A stretch of 64,000 bases of DNA from Microcebus murinus. Its lineage: Eukaryota > Chordata > Mammalia > Primates > Cheirogaleidae. The stretch is from contig NC_134112.1 in the NCBI RefSeq assembly GCF_040939455.1, forward strand, positions 24,206,501 to 24,270,500. The letters run 5' to 3'. Below are positions 23,395-34,232 of the stretch, piece after piece; the first letter of the stretch is position 1; each line of letters starts with the position of its first letter. The notes under the pieces were generated by a model. It made no database searches. It was not told where the DNA came from and saw only the letters and a program-made list of their open reading frames with translations. The position numbers were made by a program, and so were the translations under genes.

Positions 23395-23640
23395 ATAGTA
23401 GAATGTGCGGTGTCTGCAGTGGCTAGAAAAACAGGTCTGAAGCTAGGACTGCCACTGACTTTGTGGTGTGAGCTTAAGCAAGTTACTTCATCTCTCTAGG
23501 CCTCATGACTTAGTAAAATGAGGCTATAAATACATCCTAGGTTGTGAGCATTGTAGAGGCGAATGGGCTCAGGGGCCTCGCACCGTGCTTGGTCCAGAGT
23601 GGATTTTGAGCACACCCAAGGCCACAGTGGAGTGTGTCCT
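23395..23640 (+). repeat. MIR SINE, nearly full length
   Basis: MIR blocks occur in order: 'gaaaaacaggtctgaagcta', 'actgccactgactttgtggt', 'aagcaagttacttcatctct', 'cctcatgacttagtaaaatg', then 'cctcgcaccgtgcttggtcc'. An overlapping open frame at 23563-23772 is not a gene. Confidence 0.7.
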
Positions 23641-23721
23641 TTCATAGTGTTGGTGGCCCGCAGTGACTGTTCTTCAGTAGCAATTGTTAGTATCTGTTCT
23701 TCAGAGCCTTGTCACTGTCCT

Positions 23722-23885
23722 AGAGGGAGGGTGGGAGGGAGGGACGGACAGATGGATGGAGCAGATGGATGAGGAGTCAGTACACGTGGGTTAGAGAACT
23801 GGCTTTGCCATTACTTAGTTCTGTGAGGATTCACTCTGCCTCCGTGGTCCTGTTTGTAAAATGAAGGTGGTGATCATTTCAGTTT
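23722..23885 (+). repeat. GGA-rich simple sequence followed by a MIR fragment
   Basis: A 'gagggagggtgggagggagg' purine run (23722-23741) and 'gatggatggagcagatggat' (23751-23770) form low-complexity DNA. From about 23770 the text 'ggctttgccattacttagtt', 'ctgcctccgtggtcctgttt' and 'gtaaaatgaaggtggtgatc' is a diverged MIR. Confidence 0.55.
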
Positions 23886-24289
23886 CTTAAATACTGTAGT
23901 TTATCACCGTAGAGCAACACAAGTGGCCCCCTGAGGTCACACTGCATTGTTTGCAGGATAACAGTTGAGAACCCAGAAATTGCACTGCAAGGCTCTGTTC
24001 ACCTCCCAACAGCCCCGACCCCTGAGACGCGTGCCCCTTAACCCTCCAGGATCGTGTACAGAGGGCAGTGTCGTCTTTCTGGGCTCTGTTTCCCGTGTTC
24101 TACTTTCACATTCTCCCAGGATTGACCTGGCTCCATTTCTTACTAGAGATGCTCACTTTTTTAGGGGGGGGGGGATTGAGGTCTGCTCCTTGTCATTCTT
24201 CTGGTAAGAGATTGAATAATTTTTTAAGAGGGAGATTATCAGAAGACTTTTTTAAAAAGGAGTTTTGCGCTTGATCCAAATTTGTATGA
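23886..24289. other. Single-copy DNA with a G10 run
   Basis: No gene or repeat is named here. A run of ten G preceded by T and A (24162-24173) is the most prominent low-complexity feature. Several short frames overlap on the same strand and none is convincing. Confidence 0.4.
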
Positions 24290-25020
24290 ACATTTGCCTT
24301 CTCGCGAGCACGGAGGTCTGTGTGGTCGGCCTTCTCTGCCTTCTTGCTGCCTTCCTGCCCCGGCCGCCCATCCGCTCCCCGACACTCACACAGCATTTGC
24401 AAAGTGCCTTGTGACCAGATAACTTGAGCTGGCAGCAATCAAGGTTTGCGGCTAATTATCATTAAAAGGTAATTTCACTGATCTTGTCTTAAACCCACTG
24501 TAGCATTTCTTTTGTCACATGATTAAAAAAGAGGAAAAATACTTTTGGCAGTAAACTTTCAAGAACAGGTTTCCTATAGCCAGTTCTTTTTCAAACTAAC
24601 TTGACAAACTTCAAGTGGGCCTTTATTAATGTGATTTGCCTGCTTTATAATATTGCATATTCAAAACAAAAGAAAATTGAAACAGTTCATCACTGAAGTG
24701 GATATTACAAAAGCAGCATCTGGTTTGAATAATGAGTTTTTTGGTCCAAGTTTTGCTTCAGTGAATGAAGCTAATGAAACTGCCCTTCATTGTTATATCG
24801 GTGACTTCCCCTTTACTAATGTTTGCCGCCTCTTGGTTGCCAATTTGGAGGCCACTAAGGTTTCTTTCAGAAAGTTTTGTCCTAGTGGTACTTGTTTTAA
24901 GTAATTCTCAGGTAGCCACCTATCTGTCACCAGCAGGAGGGGAGGTGAAGAAAACACATTATCATAAAATCATAGGCTCAGGACATTTCAAGTATCCTTC
25001 TCTACCAAACTCTTGAAACA
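24290..25020. other. CpG-retaining block and AT-rich flank, candidate regulatory DNA
   Basis: Between 24299 and 24382 there are about eight CpGs in otherwise AT-rich DNA, including 'tctcgcgag' (24300-24308) and 'ccccggccgcccatccgctc'. TCTCGCGAGA is a known palindromic promoter element, and this copy matches nine of its ten bases. The following 24440-24530 contains 'ggctaattatcattaaaagg', a run of homeodomain cores. No repeats are recognised across the block. Confidence 0.4.
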
Positions 25021-25344
25021 AGAGCAAAGTAAAAAAAAGAGCTCTACAGTTGTAATGATTGAAAATTAGATGTTAGTATTGCACCATCATATCCACTCAG
25101 TTCAGGATCAGGCAGCTGTCCCAAGTTTTGTTTCTACCTTGAACCCTGATGCTTGCAGAAATATAGTTGCATTGGGGTAATGAGAACACTACCTAGAGAG
25201 CACAGGACCATTCCTTCCACTTCTGCTGATAACACGTGCACAGGCATGCCACGTGTACACAGATACCCTTAGGACGTCTCTTGACAGTAAATATACTGTT
25301 TTGCCGCTAGATTTCCTGATCCATAGCTATCCATGCTAATAATG
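25021..25344. other. Non-coding stretch, no recognised feature
   Basis: Mixed sequence without an open frame of note. Two copies of 'cacgtg' (25232-25237 and 25250-25255) provide E-box cores 18 bp apart within 'gataacacgtgcacaggcat' and 'gccacgtgtac'. Confidence 0.4.
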
Positions 25345-25520
25345 CATAATAATGCCCTTTGCTACTTACAAAGCACTTTCGGATTCATCATTTGATTTGG
25401 TTTTCAGAAAACTACTTTAAGGTGGATAAGGTAGATTTTATTACCTCTCTTTCACTAATGAGGAACCTCCTCAAAGAAACACTGTGACTTAACTTGAAGT
25501 GTTGCTGTCATGTGATAGAA
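25345..25520 (-). repeat. MIR SINE, antisense, diverged
   Basis: The text 'acttacaaagcactttcgga', 'ttcatcatttgatttggttt', 'tttattacctctctttcact' and 'aatgaggaacctcctcaaag' follows antisense MIR (gcactttacatacattatctcatttaatcc...ttttacagatgaggaaact). The end points are uncertain. Confidence 0.5.
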
Positions 25521-25764
25521 AGCAATATTGTATAAAGGCCTAGTTTTGCATTTTATCATAAAATCAAAGGGAAATCCTTTATTACATGTTCTACCTCAAT
25601 AAAAACGTAATGAATGAATAAATGAACAAATAAATAAAATGAAGCAAAACCCTAACACATAAAACTCTAAAGAGAAATGTCTCCAGTAGTCAAGAAGTAT
25701 AAACATGGAAACAAATGAATATTTTCTGTTTGTTGCTTCTGTGCCTGTAATCAGACGTGGCAAA

Positions 25765-25822
25765 GGTGCAGGCAGTGCCACATAGTAAATGTGCAAGAAG
25801 TATTTGTTGACTTAATTGGATC
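25765..25822 (+). repeat. MIR/L2-type 3' tail, sense
   Basis: The text 'ggcagtgccacatagtaaat' and 'gtgcaagaagtatttgttga' matches the shared LINE2-like tail 'gcctggcacatagtaagtgctcaataaatatttgttga'. It is too short to assign to one family. Confidence 0.5.
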
Positions 25823-26124
25823 AGCATTCACCAAATAGAAAAACAACAAAATATCCCTTTATCTGTGAGTACTTTGATATTCGGTTTGTATCAAACACAA
25901 AATAGGCCAGGGTTGACTATCAGTTTCTCACTTTTCTTCAGTAGAGCTACTTTTCCATTGCAGCAAGTAGGGTCCTCAGGAAACTGCAGGCTAGAAAGTC
26001 AGGGTAGCTTGTCCATCATGTTGACCAGATCATGGGCATTTCACCCCATCCCATAATTGCCAATTATAGCTTTTACTGTTCTCTTCACAAGAATAATAAT
26101 AAAAAAAAGAATAAGGAGAAAACA

Positions 26125-26450
<326 letters not shown>

Positions 26451-26639
26451 AGAATAAGGGGAAAACAGAAAACTTGTGGATGGAATCGAGAGCTCCTCCC
26501 AGCTAAGGCTCCTGGGCAGAGAGTGTGGTTTCAGGTGACAGGTATCATGCTACCATGTGGCCAGCCCTGTGGGCACGGCACCACATCCTCATCTTTCCTC
26601 ATTACCTTGTTAACTGAACTCCACCACCTGAGTCTGAGA

Positions 26640-26924
26640 ATCCTGGAGTTTTTGCCCTCTTAATTTTTTTTTTAAAGTCATAATTCTTTTTAGTTGATTT
26701 TTCCCCTCTTGACTGTGCTTCTTTTAATTTAATTTAACTTCTTTGTCTTCAGAAGCCCAATGGATGTTTTCCTTTTTATTGACTAATGTGTGTCATATAC
26801 AAGTGTTCCATAAAAAATATCTGGTATAATTTGTAATTTAACCTTTGCAGGTTCTTTCTGGGTTCTTTCCTGGTAACTTTTCATTGGATACTACCATTCT
26901 TTCAAATTCACGTAGACCATTTAA
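26640..26924. other. T-rich non-coding DNA next to an antisense L1
   Basis: AT-rich text such as 'tgcttcttttaatttaattt' could be a decayed part of the antisense L1 that begins about 26925, but no block is specific enough to say so. Confidence 0.35.
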
Positions 26925-27510
26925 GATCCCAGGTCTCAAAGTTATTCATCTTATAAGTGAAAGTTTATACTCTTTGAGCAACAGCTTCCCATTTCTTCTC
27001 CACCCACCCACCCACCCCAGCCCCTGGCAGCCACCATTCTAATTCTTTGTGTTTCTGTGAGCTCAACTTTCTTAGATTCCACATATGTGTGAAATCATAT
27101 AGTATTTGTCTTTCTGTGTCTGACTTCATTTAGCATAATGCCCTCAGGGTTCCTCCATGTTTTTGCAAATGGCAGGATTTCTTTCTTTTTTATGGCTGAA
27201 TAATTTCCACTGTACATATATATACACCACAATTCCTTTATCCATTCATCCACTGATGGACACTTGGGTCGTTTCCATGTCTTGGCTATTGTGAACAATG
27301 CTTTAGTGAACATGACAGTGCAGGTATATCTTTGAGATACTGATTTTGTTTTCTTCAGATGTATACCCAGAAGAGGGATTGATGGATCGTATGATATTTC
27401 TATTTTTAATATTTTGAGGAACCTCCATACTGGTTTTCCTTAGTGGTTGTACTAGTTTACATTCCCACTAACAGTGTACAAGAGTTCCATTTTCTTCACA
27501 AAGGATAGGC
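26925..27510 (-). mobile_element. L1 fragment, antisense
   Basis: This is the antisense of the L1 ORF2 C-terminal region and 3' portion: 'ttagattccacatatgtgtg', 'atttagcataatgccctcag', 'ttccatgtcttggctattgtg', 'gtatacccagaagagggatt' and 'cattcccactaacagtgtac'. Read on the minus strand, frame fragments recall L1 (for example FTIAKTWKRPKCPSVDEWIK at 27095-27313), but stops interrupt it. It contains a CCCA-rich run (27002-27018). Confidence 0.9.
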
Positions 27511-27813
27511 CATTCTTGATCACGGTGCCTCACGGAATGATCAGATCAGTGAGATACTGAGTAAGTGAATGTTAGAGAAATGAAGAGAACTGCCTAAGAA
27601 GAGTAAAGACAAAGAACATGAGTTGGTTTGATTACATAGAGAGATGGGCTTGGAAACCGAGGGTTGGGCTCTCCTGCCACCAAAATGTAATGAAAGGACC
27701 ATCATGAAGAGGCTCCTAGTTAGAAACTAGGATACTGATGCCCCTGGGGACTGGATGAATTTGGCATTGCTGGAAAGGTCAACATGAAGAAAGGTTGGAA
27801 AGTTAATCCAATC
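27511..27813. other. Non-coding stretch, no recognised feature
   Basis: Mixed purine-rich sequence between an antisense L1 and an Alu. It may belong to an old L2, judging from its 'gaaatgaagagaactgccta' texture, but I cannot support that. Confidence 0.3.
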
Positions 27814-27832
27814 AAGAAATTAACTGGGCCTG

Positions 27833-28175
<343 letters not shown>

Positions 28176-28224
28176 AAGAAATTAACCAGGCCTGGACATG
28201 ACTCTGCTAGGAGAAAGTAATGCT

Positions 28225-28275
28225 GACTACAGTGCCTGGCACAGAGTAAGTGCTTGTTGAATGAATAAACGGGTG
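28225..28275 (+). repeat. L2/MIR-type 3' tail, sense
   Basis: The text 'agtgcctggcacagagtaag' followed by 'tgcttgttgaatgaataaac' is the shared CORE/LINE2 tail. Only this terminal piece is recognisable. Confidence 0.65.
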
Positions 28276-29999
28276 CAATAAAGATGGCATAGAGAACCCT
28301 TACAGAATTGAGGCTATATTCTGAGGTTAACTGTCACTCTGCCTTGTGCAAAAGCCAGTTTTCTGAAGGAAAGAATTATTGCCTCTGCCCACCAGGTCCA
28401 TTCAGTGGACTTCTGCAACCTGGGGGGTCATTGTTTTAGCACTTACGGAGCACCTGCTTTTCTAGCTCAGTGAAGTGAGCTGGGCCTGGCTAAGATGCTG
28501 CACATAAGCCTTTTTTCGCATGTCTCTTTGGTTTCATTTGTAGCCCACTGTTGGTTTAATAAGTTATCCCTATGAAAATGTTTTATTAATATTTCCATCT
28601 TAGGATCTGAAAAGTGGAGCTCCTTCTGCGTTCTTTGGCAGTAAACTAATTAGATGTATATGTCCAGCAGTGGTAACAGTGACTCTGTTAATTCTTTCCT
28701 TTGAAGCACTAGCTATTTGAAGAATAGCATTTTATTTTGATAATATTGTAACCTGTGAGGTCATCATGTCCTCATTTTGTTTTGTACCTTGAGTTGACTA
28801 CGTTTTACTTGTCTTGTGGATCTGCCATGCTGGTCTCTGACTTAGACAGCTGCAGTGTAATTTTTGGCTTGGGAAGCCAATTGAGACACTAGATCTCTGT
28901 ATTTCTGGCTATTTCATGCTGCACATCATGAAACACATCTCCAGTTCAGGTTTCGTCAATTTGGAGTGAGCAGCACAGTGACCACAGGTACCATGAACAT
29001 TCTCAGCCCTTCAAAGCACTTTAGGTCGTCTGATACCAAGATGAACACTATTCCTGCTGGTATTCTCCACAGGCGACTTGGCTTAACTACTGTATGGTTT
29101 AATGTTTGCATAGTATATTTGTGATTGTAAAGATACACAAAAGTGCTTCAAGAGACTGGTTGTAAAACTGTATATGATAAGAAATGCTTCAAGATACTTT
29201 ACTCAGTAAGTGCTGGAAACTTATTCTAGTGGGAGGTTTGTGGGTTGGTTGGTATTTGAAGGACAAATTAAAAAGCACACCTGTAAAACTGGGATATTTA
29301 GATGATAGATTAATTTGATGTTTGCAGCTTGAGTCATTTGGAACTGCTCAAAGTTTAGATTTATAAATTTGTAGTCCCCTTTGTTCTCTCTTCCAGAGAT
29401 ACAGTGACCAAGGTGTAATTTAAATAGCTACACTCAAAATCTGTCAGGAACTAAAGAAGTCCTGTAAGCTCTCAGATTCTTCCAGTCTCAGCCTTGTGCT
29501 AGTCCACCAGACCATGGGGCCTGCATGGAAGATGAAAGTGTAAACATATGAACCTGTGTTTCCTAAGTCAGTGGAATTTTGTGTCTCTTGCTCATATATA
29601 GTACAGTATTTCATATTGGCGTGTGCATGGCGTTCTGATCTGAAAGGACTATTTATATGCAGCCTGTCAGAGGTATGCTTGGTATGAAAACCATAGTGAT
29701 TTGCCTCACTGGTTTGTTTAAAATTCTCAAGCATATTGCTATACTAACATAGTTTTTATTCATGGAATCTCCTTTACAGTGTGGGGAAGGGGGAATGACC
29801 ATGTGTTGAATGAAGTAAACATACTGGACTTGATCCTCATAGCAAGAAAGGCCCTGTAATGTTTGTGTTAAAAGGTGATCCTGTGTTCCTTCTGCTTGGC
29901 AGAGGGCCTGGGTGGGTAATGAGGTATGAACATATGTCAGATCCTGTGTCTCCCAAGAACTCGGCGTTGTAACACTTGAGTTCTATTTATTGAAATGAT
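28276..29999. other. 1.7 kb single-copy DNA
   Basis: No repeats are recognised and no exon-like frame is seen. The 96-codon minus-strand frame at 29444-29734 has no domain or splice context. Sequence complexity is normal. Confidence 0.45.
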
Positions 30000-30260
30000 G
30001 ACATGCTGTAATTGGTGCATTGATGCTCCGCACGCCAGGTGCACATCTGCGTGAGAGGTTGTTGGAAAAGTGGCCGTTGGAACATTAACTCCAGATTTCC
30101 CGACTTTTGTGTGATTAAACTATCAATTCAGTGTGGAATTAAACCAATATCAAAAGCAAGTGGGAAAAAAATTGCTTTTCGGAAGGAAAAATGTCACGTG
30201 AGCAGTAACTAGGGAATTTATTTGTAATATTTTGGTCTGATATGGATTCATCCATTTTCT
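30000..30260. other. Candidate conserved non-coding element
   Basis: A repeat-free, balanced-composition block with dense motif-like text, including 'attaaactatcaattcagtg', a homeodomain/TALE-like 'gtgattaaac', and 'gtcacgtgagc' (30194-30204), a CACGTG E-box. It also retains CpGs at 'tgctccgcacgccagg'. Its conservation is suspected, not shown. Confidence 0.3.
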
Positions 30261-30596
30261 CTAGTTTTACTCTGATAAATAAAGCATTTCATGTGCTGAA
30301 GAAAACTGTAGGACAGCATCCTCAGTGGAGACTGTTCTTGATACCTGCTGAAAACCTCCACGTGTGCTTGGAATGGGTCCTAGCAGAACCGGTCACGAGC
30401 TTGCCTATGTGTCATCCTTAGAACAGTTTCCCATTCCACCCAATTTTTCTTGGGAATATGTTCTTACTCCTGGAAGAGTCCAAGTGCTAAATAATTTTTG
30501 TTTGTTTCATTTATTTTTAATGAAGAAAGAAGAAAGAGGCCACGGTTGAAGATGAGATTCCTTATTCTCATCTATCCACTTACATAAAGTGAAAAA

Positions 30597-30775
30597 TGAA
30601 AGCTTTGAAATTCAGGCCATATCTGGCTGGATTGGGACACAGGTTTGCTATAATAACAATGATAATAATATTATTATCCACCTATTTATCTACGTGTCTG
30701 ATTATTTAATAGTTTTCCCATTTCTTATTTCGTGTGTTCCTCATATAACAGAGAGGAGTGAAAGCTGTGAAATTC
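30597..30775 (+). repeat. 148-bp dispersed duplication, copy A, inside a 17-bp direct repeat
   Basis: Positions 30610-30757 are about 96% identical to 31944-32091 in the same orientation. Copy A is bracketed by tgaaagctttgaaattc (30597-30613) and tgaaagctgtgaaattc (30759-30775), a 17-bp direct repeat with one mismatch. Copy B has no such flanks. Copy A therefore looks like the inserted copy and B the source. No poly(A) tail or known repeat family is evident. Confidence 0.85.
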
Positions 30776-31943
30776 TTCCTGATAGACTCTCTTCCTCCTC
30801 TTGCTTCTTGGATAATGCAGTCCTAATGTAATGATGTGAGAGGGGCAAGTCAGACTTGGCATGTTGCTGATAGGCAGAGTCTTACAATTAAGCTGATTAA
30901 GTCTTAAATTGGTCAGTTTTCTAACTTTGATGTTAGGGCATTTAATAGGATATAATTTTTAAAGTTTCTTCTGTCTAAGGAGCCTGAGAGTATGATGAAG
31001 GAAACTCTTTTGTAAAAACTAAAAGGTGAGCTTCGTATAACCACCTGCCTGTCAACTCTGCGTGTCCCTAAATGGGGCAGGCATTGCTGCTGGGCTCAGG
31101 TGTCCCAAGATGCAGTTTTATCCACTTGAAAACCCTTATGTGTTCAGCTCAATTAGATTAATTACCATCCTCACCAGGATTCACAATGGTTTGCAGTTCA
31201 TCTGCAGTAACTAAATGTTAGTTTTGCAAGTAAAAGTTACAATTATTGGCCTCTAAAGGGCTATGGTTTCTTTTGAACGTATAGAAAGGAGTTTTAAACA
31301 ACCGTGGTTAACCAAGGTGGAATATGGGTTAGCAAATTTGTCTTCAAGCTGGGTTTTCTACTGACTGTGAGACTTTTGCATTTAGAAGAGAGTTTTGTTT
31401 GTCTTCTAACTCTGTATCATTTATTTTTGGAGTCTCCAAAAGTAATTCTGGTTGTGTCATAATATAACATGCTATTTTTTGTATCTCCTAGAGTTAATAG
31501 TGTATTTTAAATACTCTTGATTTCCAGACAGAGATCACTGAGGTGAACCCAAGCTACTGTCTGTTGAGAGTTTACATAGAAATCCACCTTGGATAAGACA
31601 TGGGTATATCATTAAGGTTGAGCAAAAGTCAAGGACAGAGTCCTGTCTCCTGAGCGCCCTAAGGTTAAGCCATATTCTGATGTACAATAAAGGAAGACCA
31701 GGCACTCTTGCTCTCTTAAGTGATCACTCTTAATCTTTTAATCCTCCTCCTCCCCCTGCTCATCCATCCCCATGGGAAGAGAAAAAACCCAAGTTGTGGT
31801 TAAGATAATTATTTATAGGGTTAGACACTGTGAATCTAATCCTTTCCAGAATTCTCGTGTTGTAGACATTCTCATTTACCAACCTTTGTACAGAAATGGA
31901 TAAAGTAAGATGGAGGTGGGGAGCCTCAGTTCAAGCAAGACTA
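30776..31943. other. Single-copy DNA between the two 148-bp copies
   Basis: Repeat-poor, AT-rich sequence with a CT-rich patch 'cctcctcctccccctgctca' (31743-31762). Nothing coding is apparent. Confidence 0.45.
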
Positions 31944-32091
31944 ATTCAGGCCATATCTGGCTGGATTGGGACACAGGTTTGCTATAATAACAATGATAAT
32001 AACATTATTATCCACCTATTTATCTACGTGTCTGATTATTTAGTAACTTTCCCATTTCTTTTTTCGTGTGTTCCTCATGTAACAGAGAGAG
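31944..32091 (+). repeat. 148-bp dispersed duplication, copy B (probable source)
   Basis: It shares 'attcaggccatatctggctg' through 'aacagagag' with 30610-30757. Differences are scattered single bases (for example ataatatt versus ataacatt, and catataac versus catgtaac). The flanks are unique and not duplicated. Confidence 0.85.
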
Positions 32092-32114
32092 GTAAGGGCA
32101 GGTCATTAAATCCT

Positions 32115-33130
32115 ATTTATTTATTTAGTAAATATGTAGTCAGTGCCTACTATTGGCCAGGCCCTGTACTAGATACTAGGGATACAAAGGGGAATAAAAC
32201 AATAAAAGAAATTCCCATTTTCATGGAATGTATGTATTAGCTACAGCGAGACCATGAATCAGTGAAGTGAGTGAAATACAGGTTATATTGGGAAGTGAAG
32301 CAGCTGTGGAGAAAAGTTAGACAAGGAAAGGGGAGAGGGAGTGCGGGGCTGTGCTAGCATGGGGTGGGCCCTGCCTGGTGTGTGTGAGGAGCTGCAAGGA
32401 GGCCAGTGGGGCAGGAGTGGGTGAGGAGGAGGCAGTGGGAGACGAGGTGGGGTGGGTGCACATGCAGGCAAGCTCAGGGACTTGCGCATTTACTCTGTAG
32501 GCACTGGGGCGCCACTGGGGGTTGAACAAGGGAGTGACACGATGGATGGACACTTGAATAGTCTCACTCAGGCTGCTGTGTTGAGAAGAGACAGAAGGGG
32601 AGCAGGGTGAGGGTTGAGGAGGGCATCTCGGTCATCCAGTAAGGAGATGCTGGTCCTGGGCCGGGTGGCAGCTGTGAAGGTGGTGGGAGTGATCAAGTTT
32701 TGGGTGTATTTTCAGAGGTAGGTCAGCAGGTTTGGTTTGGGCATAGGAGAAAGAAGTCAAGGACTTGAGCAACTGGAAGGATTTGGTTATTCACTGTGAG
32801 GAGGGTGACCTGCAGGAGCAAGCTTTGGGAGGGGTGTGTGTTGCGGCCATGTTACAAGATGCCTAGTAGACTTCCAAGGGGCCGTTCTCCAGTGGACAAT
32901 TTTGGATATTCAAGTCTGGAGTTCAGGGGAGAGGTCAGGACTGAAGATAGGCATTTGGGAATGTTTAGCAATAAAGCAATAGCCTGGATAAGATCCAGCA
33001 ACCCGTAAAAGGAGACCAGGAAGGAGGTAGGAAAGGCAGAGAGGGGATGAGCTGGAAGCCAAAGCAATGTGCTTCAAGGGGGAGGGAGTGATCATCCCTA
33101 GCAAATGTTGCCAGCAGGTCAGAAATGGTT
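32115..33130 (-). mobile_element. L2 LINE, antisense, about 1 kb
   Basis: The longest L2 in the window, read backwards from its 3' end. In order: 'tgcctactattggccaggcc', 'gggagtgacacgatggatgg', 'tcaggctgctgtgttgagaa', 'caactggaaggatttggtta', 'gtctggagttcaggggagag' and 'gggagggagtgatcatccct'. The distal part reaches the end of the L2 reverse-transcriptase ORF in antisense, but it is too damaged for a frame. The open frames at 32283-33104 are by-products. Confidence 0.85.
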
Positions 33131-33399
33131 GTATTAGTCAGTCATAAGCTGAGGCCCAAGATACATGACTTTGAGGCCTAAAGTCCATGGCTGGGAAATG
33201 GCTAGGCCGGGGCTCAAAGTCAAGTTCACTTCCTTTCTGCTGTGAGAGTCACCTGGCTGTGCCTGACCTTTTTGTGCCATTTTATGTCATCACGTGCTTC
33301 TTGCTCTGGAGGTGGTATCGTAACTGTTTGTACGAGTTCCACTATTCCAGCAGCAGTACCCCATGCTTTTGTTTTTTAGTATGTATGAAAATTTTGGTT

Positions 33400-33725
33400 T
33401 CCCCTATCTTTGCTATAACTATGGAATGCATGTTCATTATAGAAAAATTAGAAAAGCAACAAGAAAAAAGAGCAAAAGCAGTTAATCATAATCATACCAC
33501 TCAGAAATGTCCATGCTCACACATTAATATGTGTCCTTCCAGACTTATTTTCCAACCATATATGTAGGCATATGTATTTTTTCAAAAAATTATTTTATAG
33601 TAAATATTGTATAACCTTTTCCACCAACAATATGAGTATCTGACATGGTGTGCATATAGTTTTTATATATATATATATTTTAAATAGTACCTGGATATCT
33701 AATGTATAGTTTGTCAAGGATGTGG
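33400..33725. repeat. Unassigned ancient LINE-like repeat
   Basis: The text 'ttatagaaaaattagaaaag', 'taatcataccactcagaaat', 'gtgtccttccagacttattt' and 'gcatatgtattttttcaaaa' resembles a common mammalian repeat with 'cataatcccaccacccagagataacc' and 'tccttccagtctttttctat'. I cannot name its family. An AT run lies at 33662-33682. Confidence 0.4.
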
Positions 33726-33784
33726 TAATAAATACTCTAGGGATCATGCAAGGGGAATTAACCCAGAAATAGGAGACTGATAAT

Positions 33785-34000
33785 AGTGGAACAGTTTATA
33801 TTCATCGAGCCTTCCCACATGCTAGGCTCTGTTGCCAAGTGTTTTATTAACAATATGTCATTTAATTCTCACAGCAGTCCTGTGAGGTAGGTACTGCCAC
33901 CATCTCTGCTTTTGTGGTTGAGACTCTTAAGGAGTAAAGATACTTGCTCATGGTTAGCTGGGATGGATTTGGATCCAGTCAGTCCTGCTCTGGGGCCCCC
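33785..34000 (-). repeat. MIR SINE, antisense
   Basis: Antisense MIR blocks: 'tgctaggctctgttgccaag', 'gtcatttaattctcacagca', 'gtcctgtgaggtaggtactg' and 'gatacttgctcatggttagc'. The order and spacing match a nearly complete copy. Confidence 0.8.
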
Positions 34001-34232
34001 AGGATTCCCCATTCTCCATGCCTTATCTCTTACTGTGTTTTCATATTTGTCCCCAGGCTAAGATGTCCTGCCGGCTGCCTGCCTCCCGGCACTGGGCAGG
34101 CAGGGTGGTGGCTCCCCAACCAGGGCAGCACCATTCCCCATCCCCAGCACTGAGACATGTCGCTGAGGTGCCATTTGTTCATCTGTGGTCATCAGATAAC
34201 ATTTAGAAAATGAGGGCTTTAGCCCTCTAGGT

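Noticed and set aside
33662..33682. (AT)n run as an origin or promoter element
   Set aside because: It is a short simple repeat next to a decayed LINE-like sequence, with no supporting motif.
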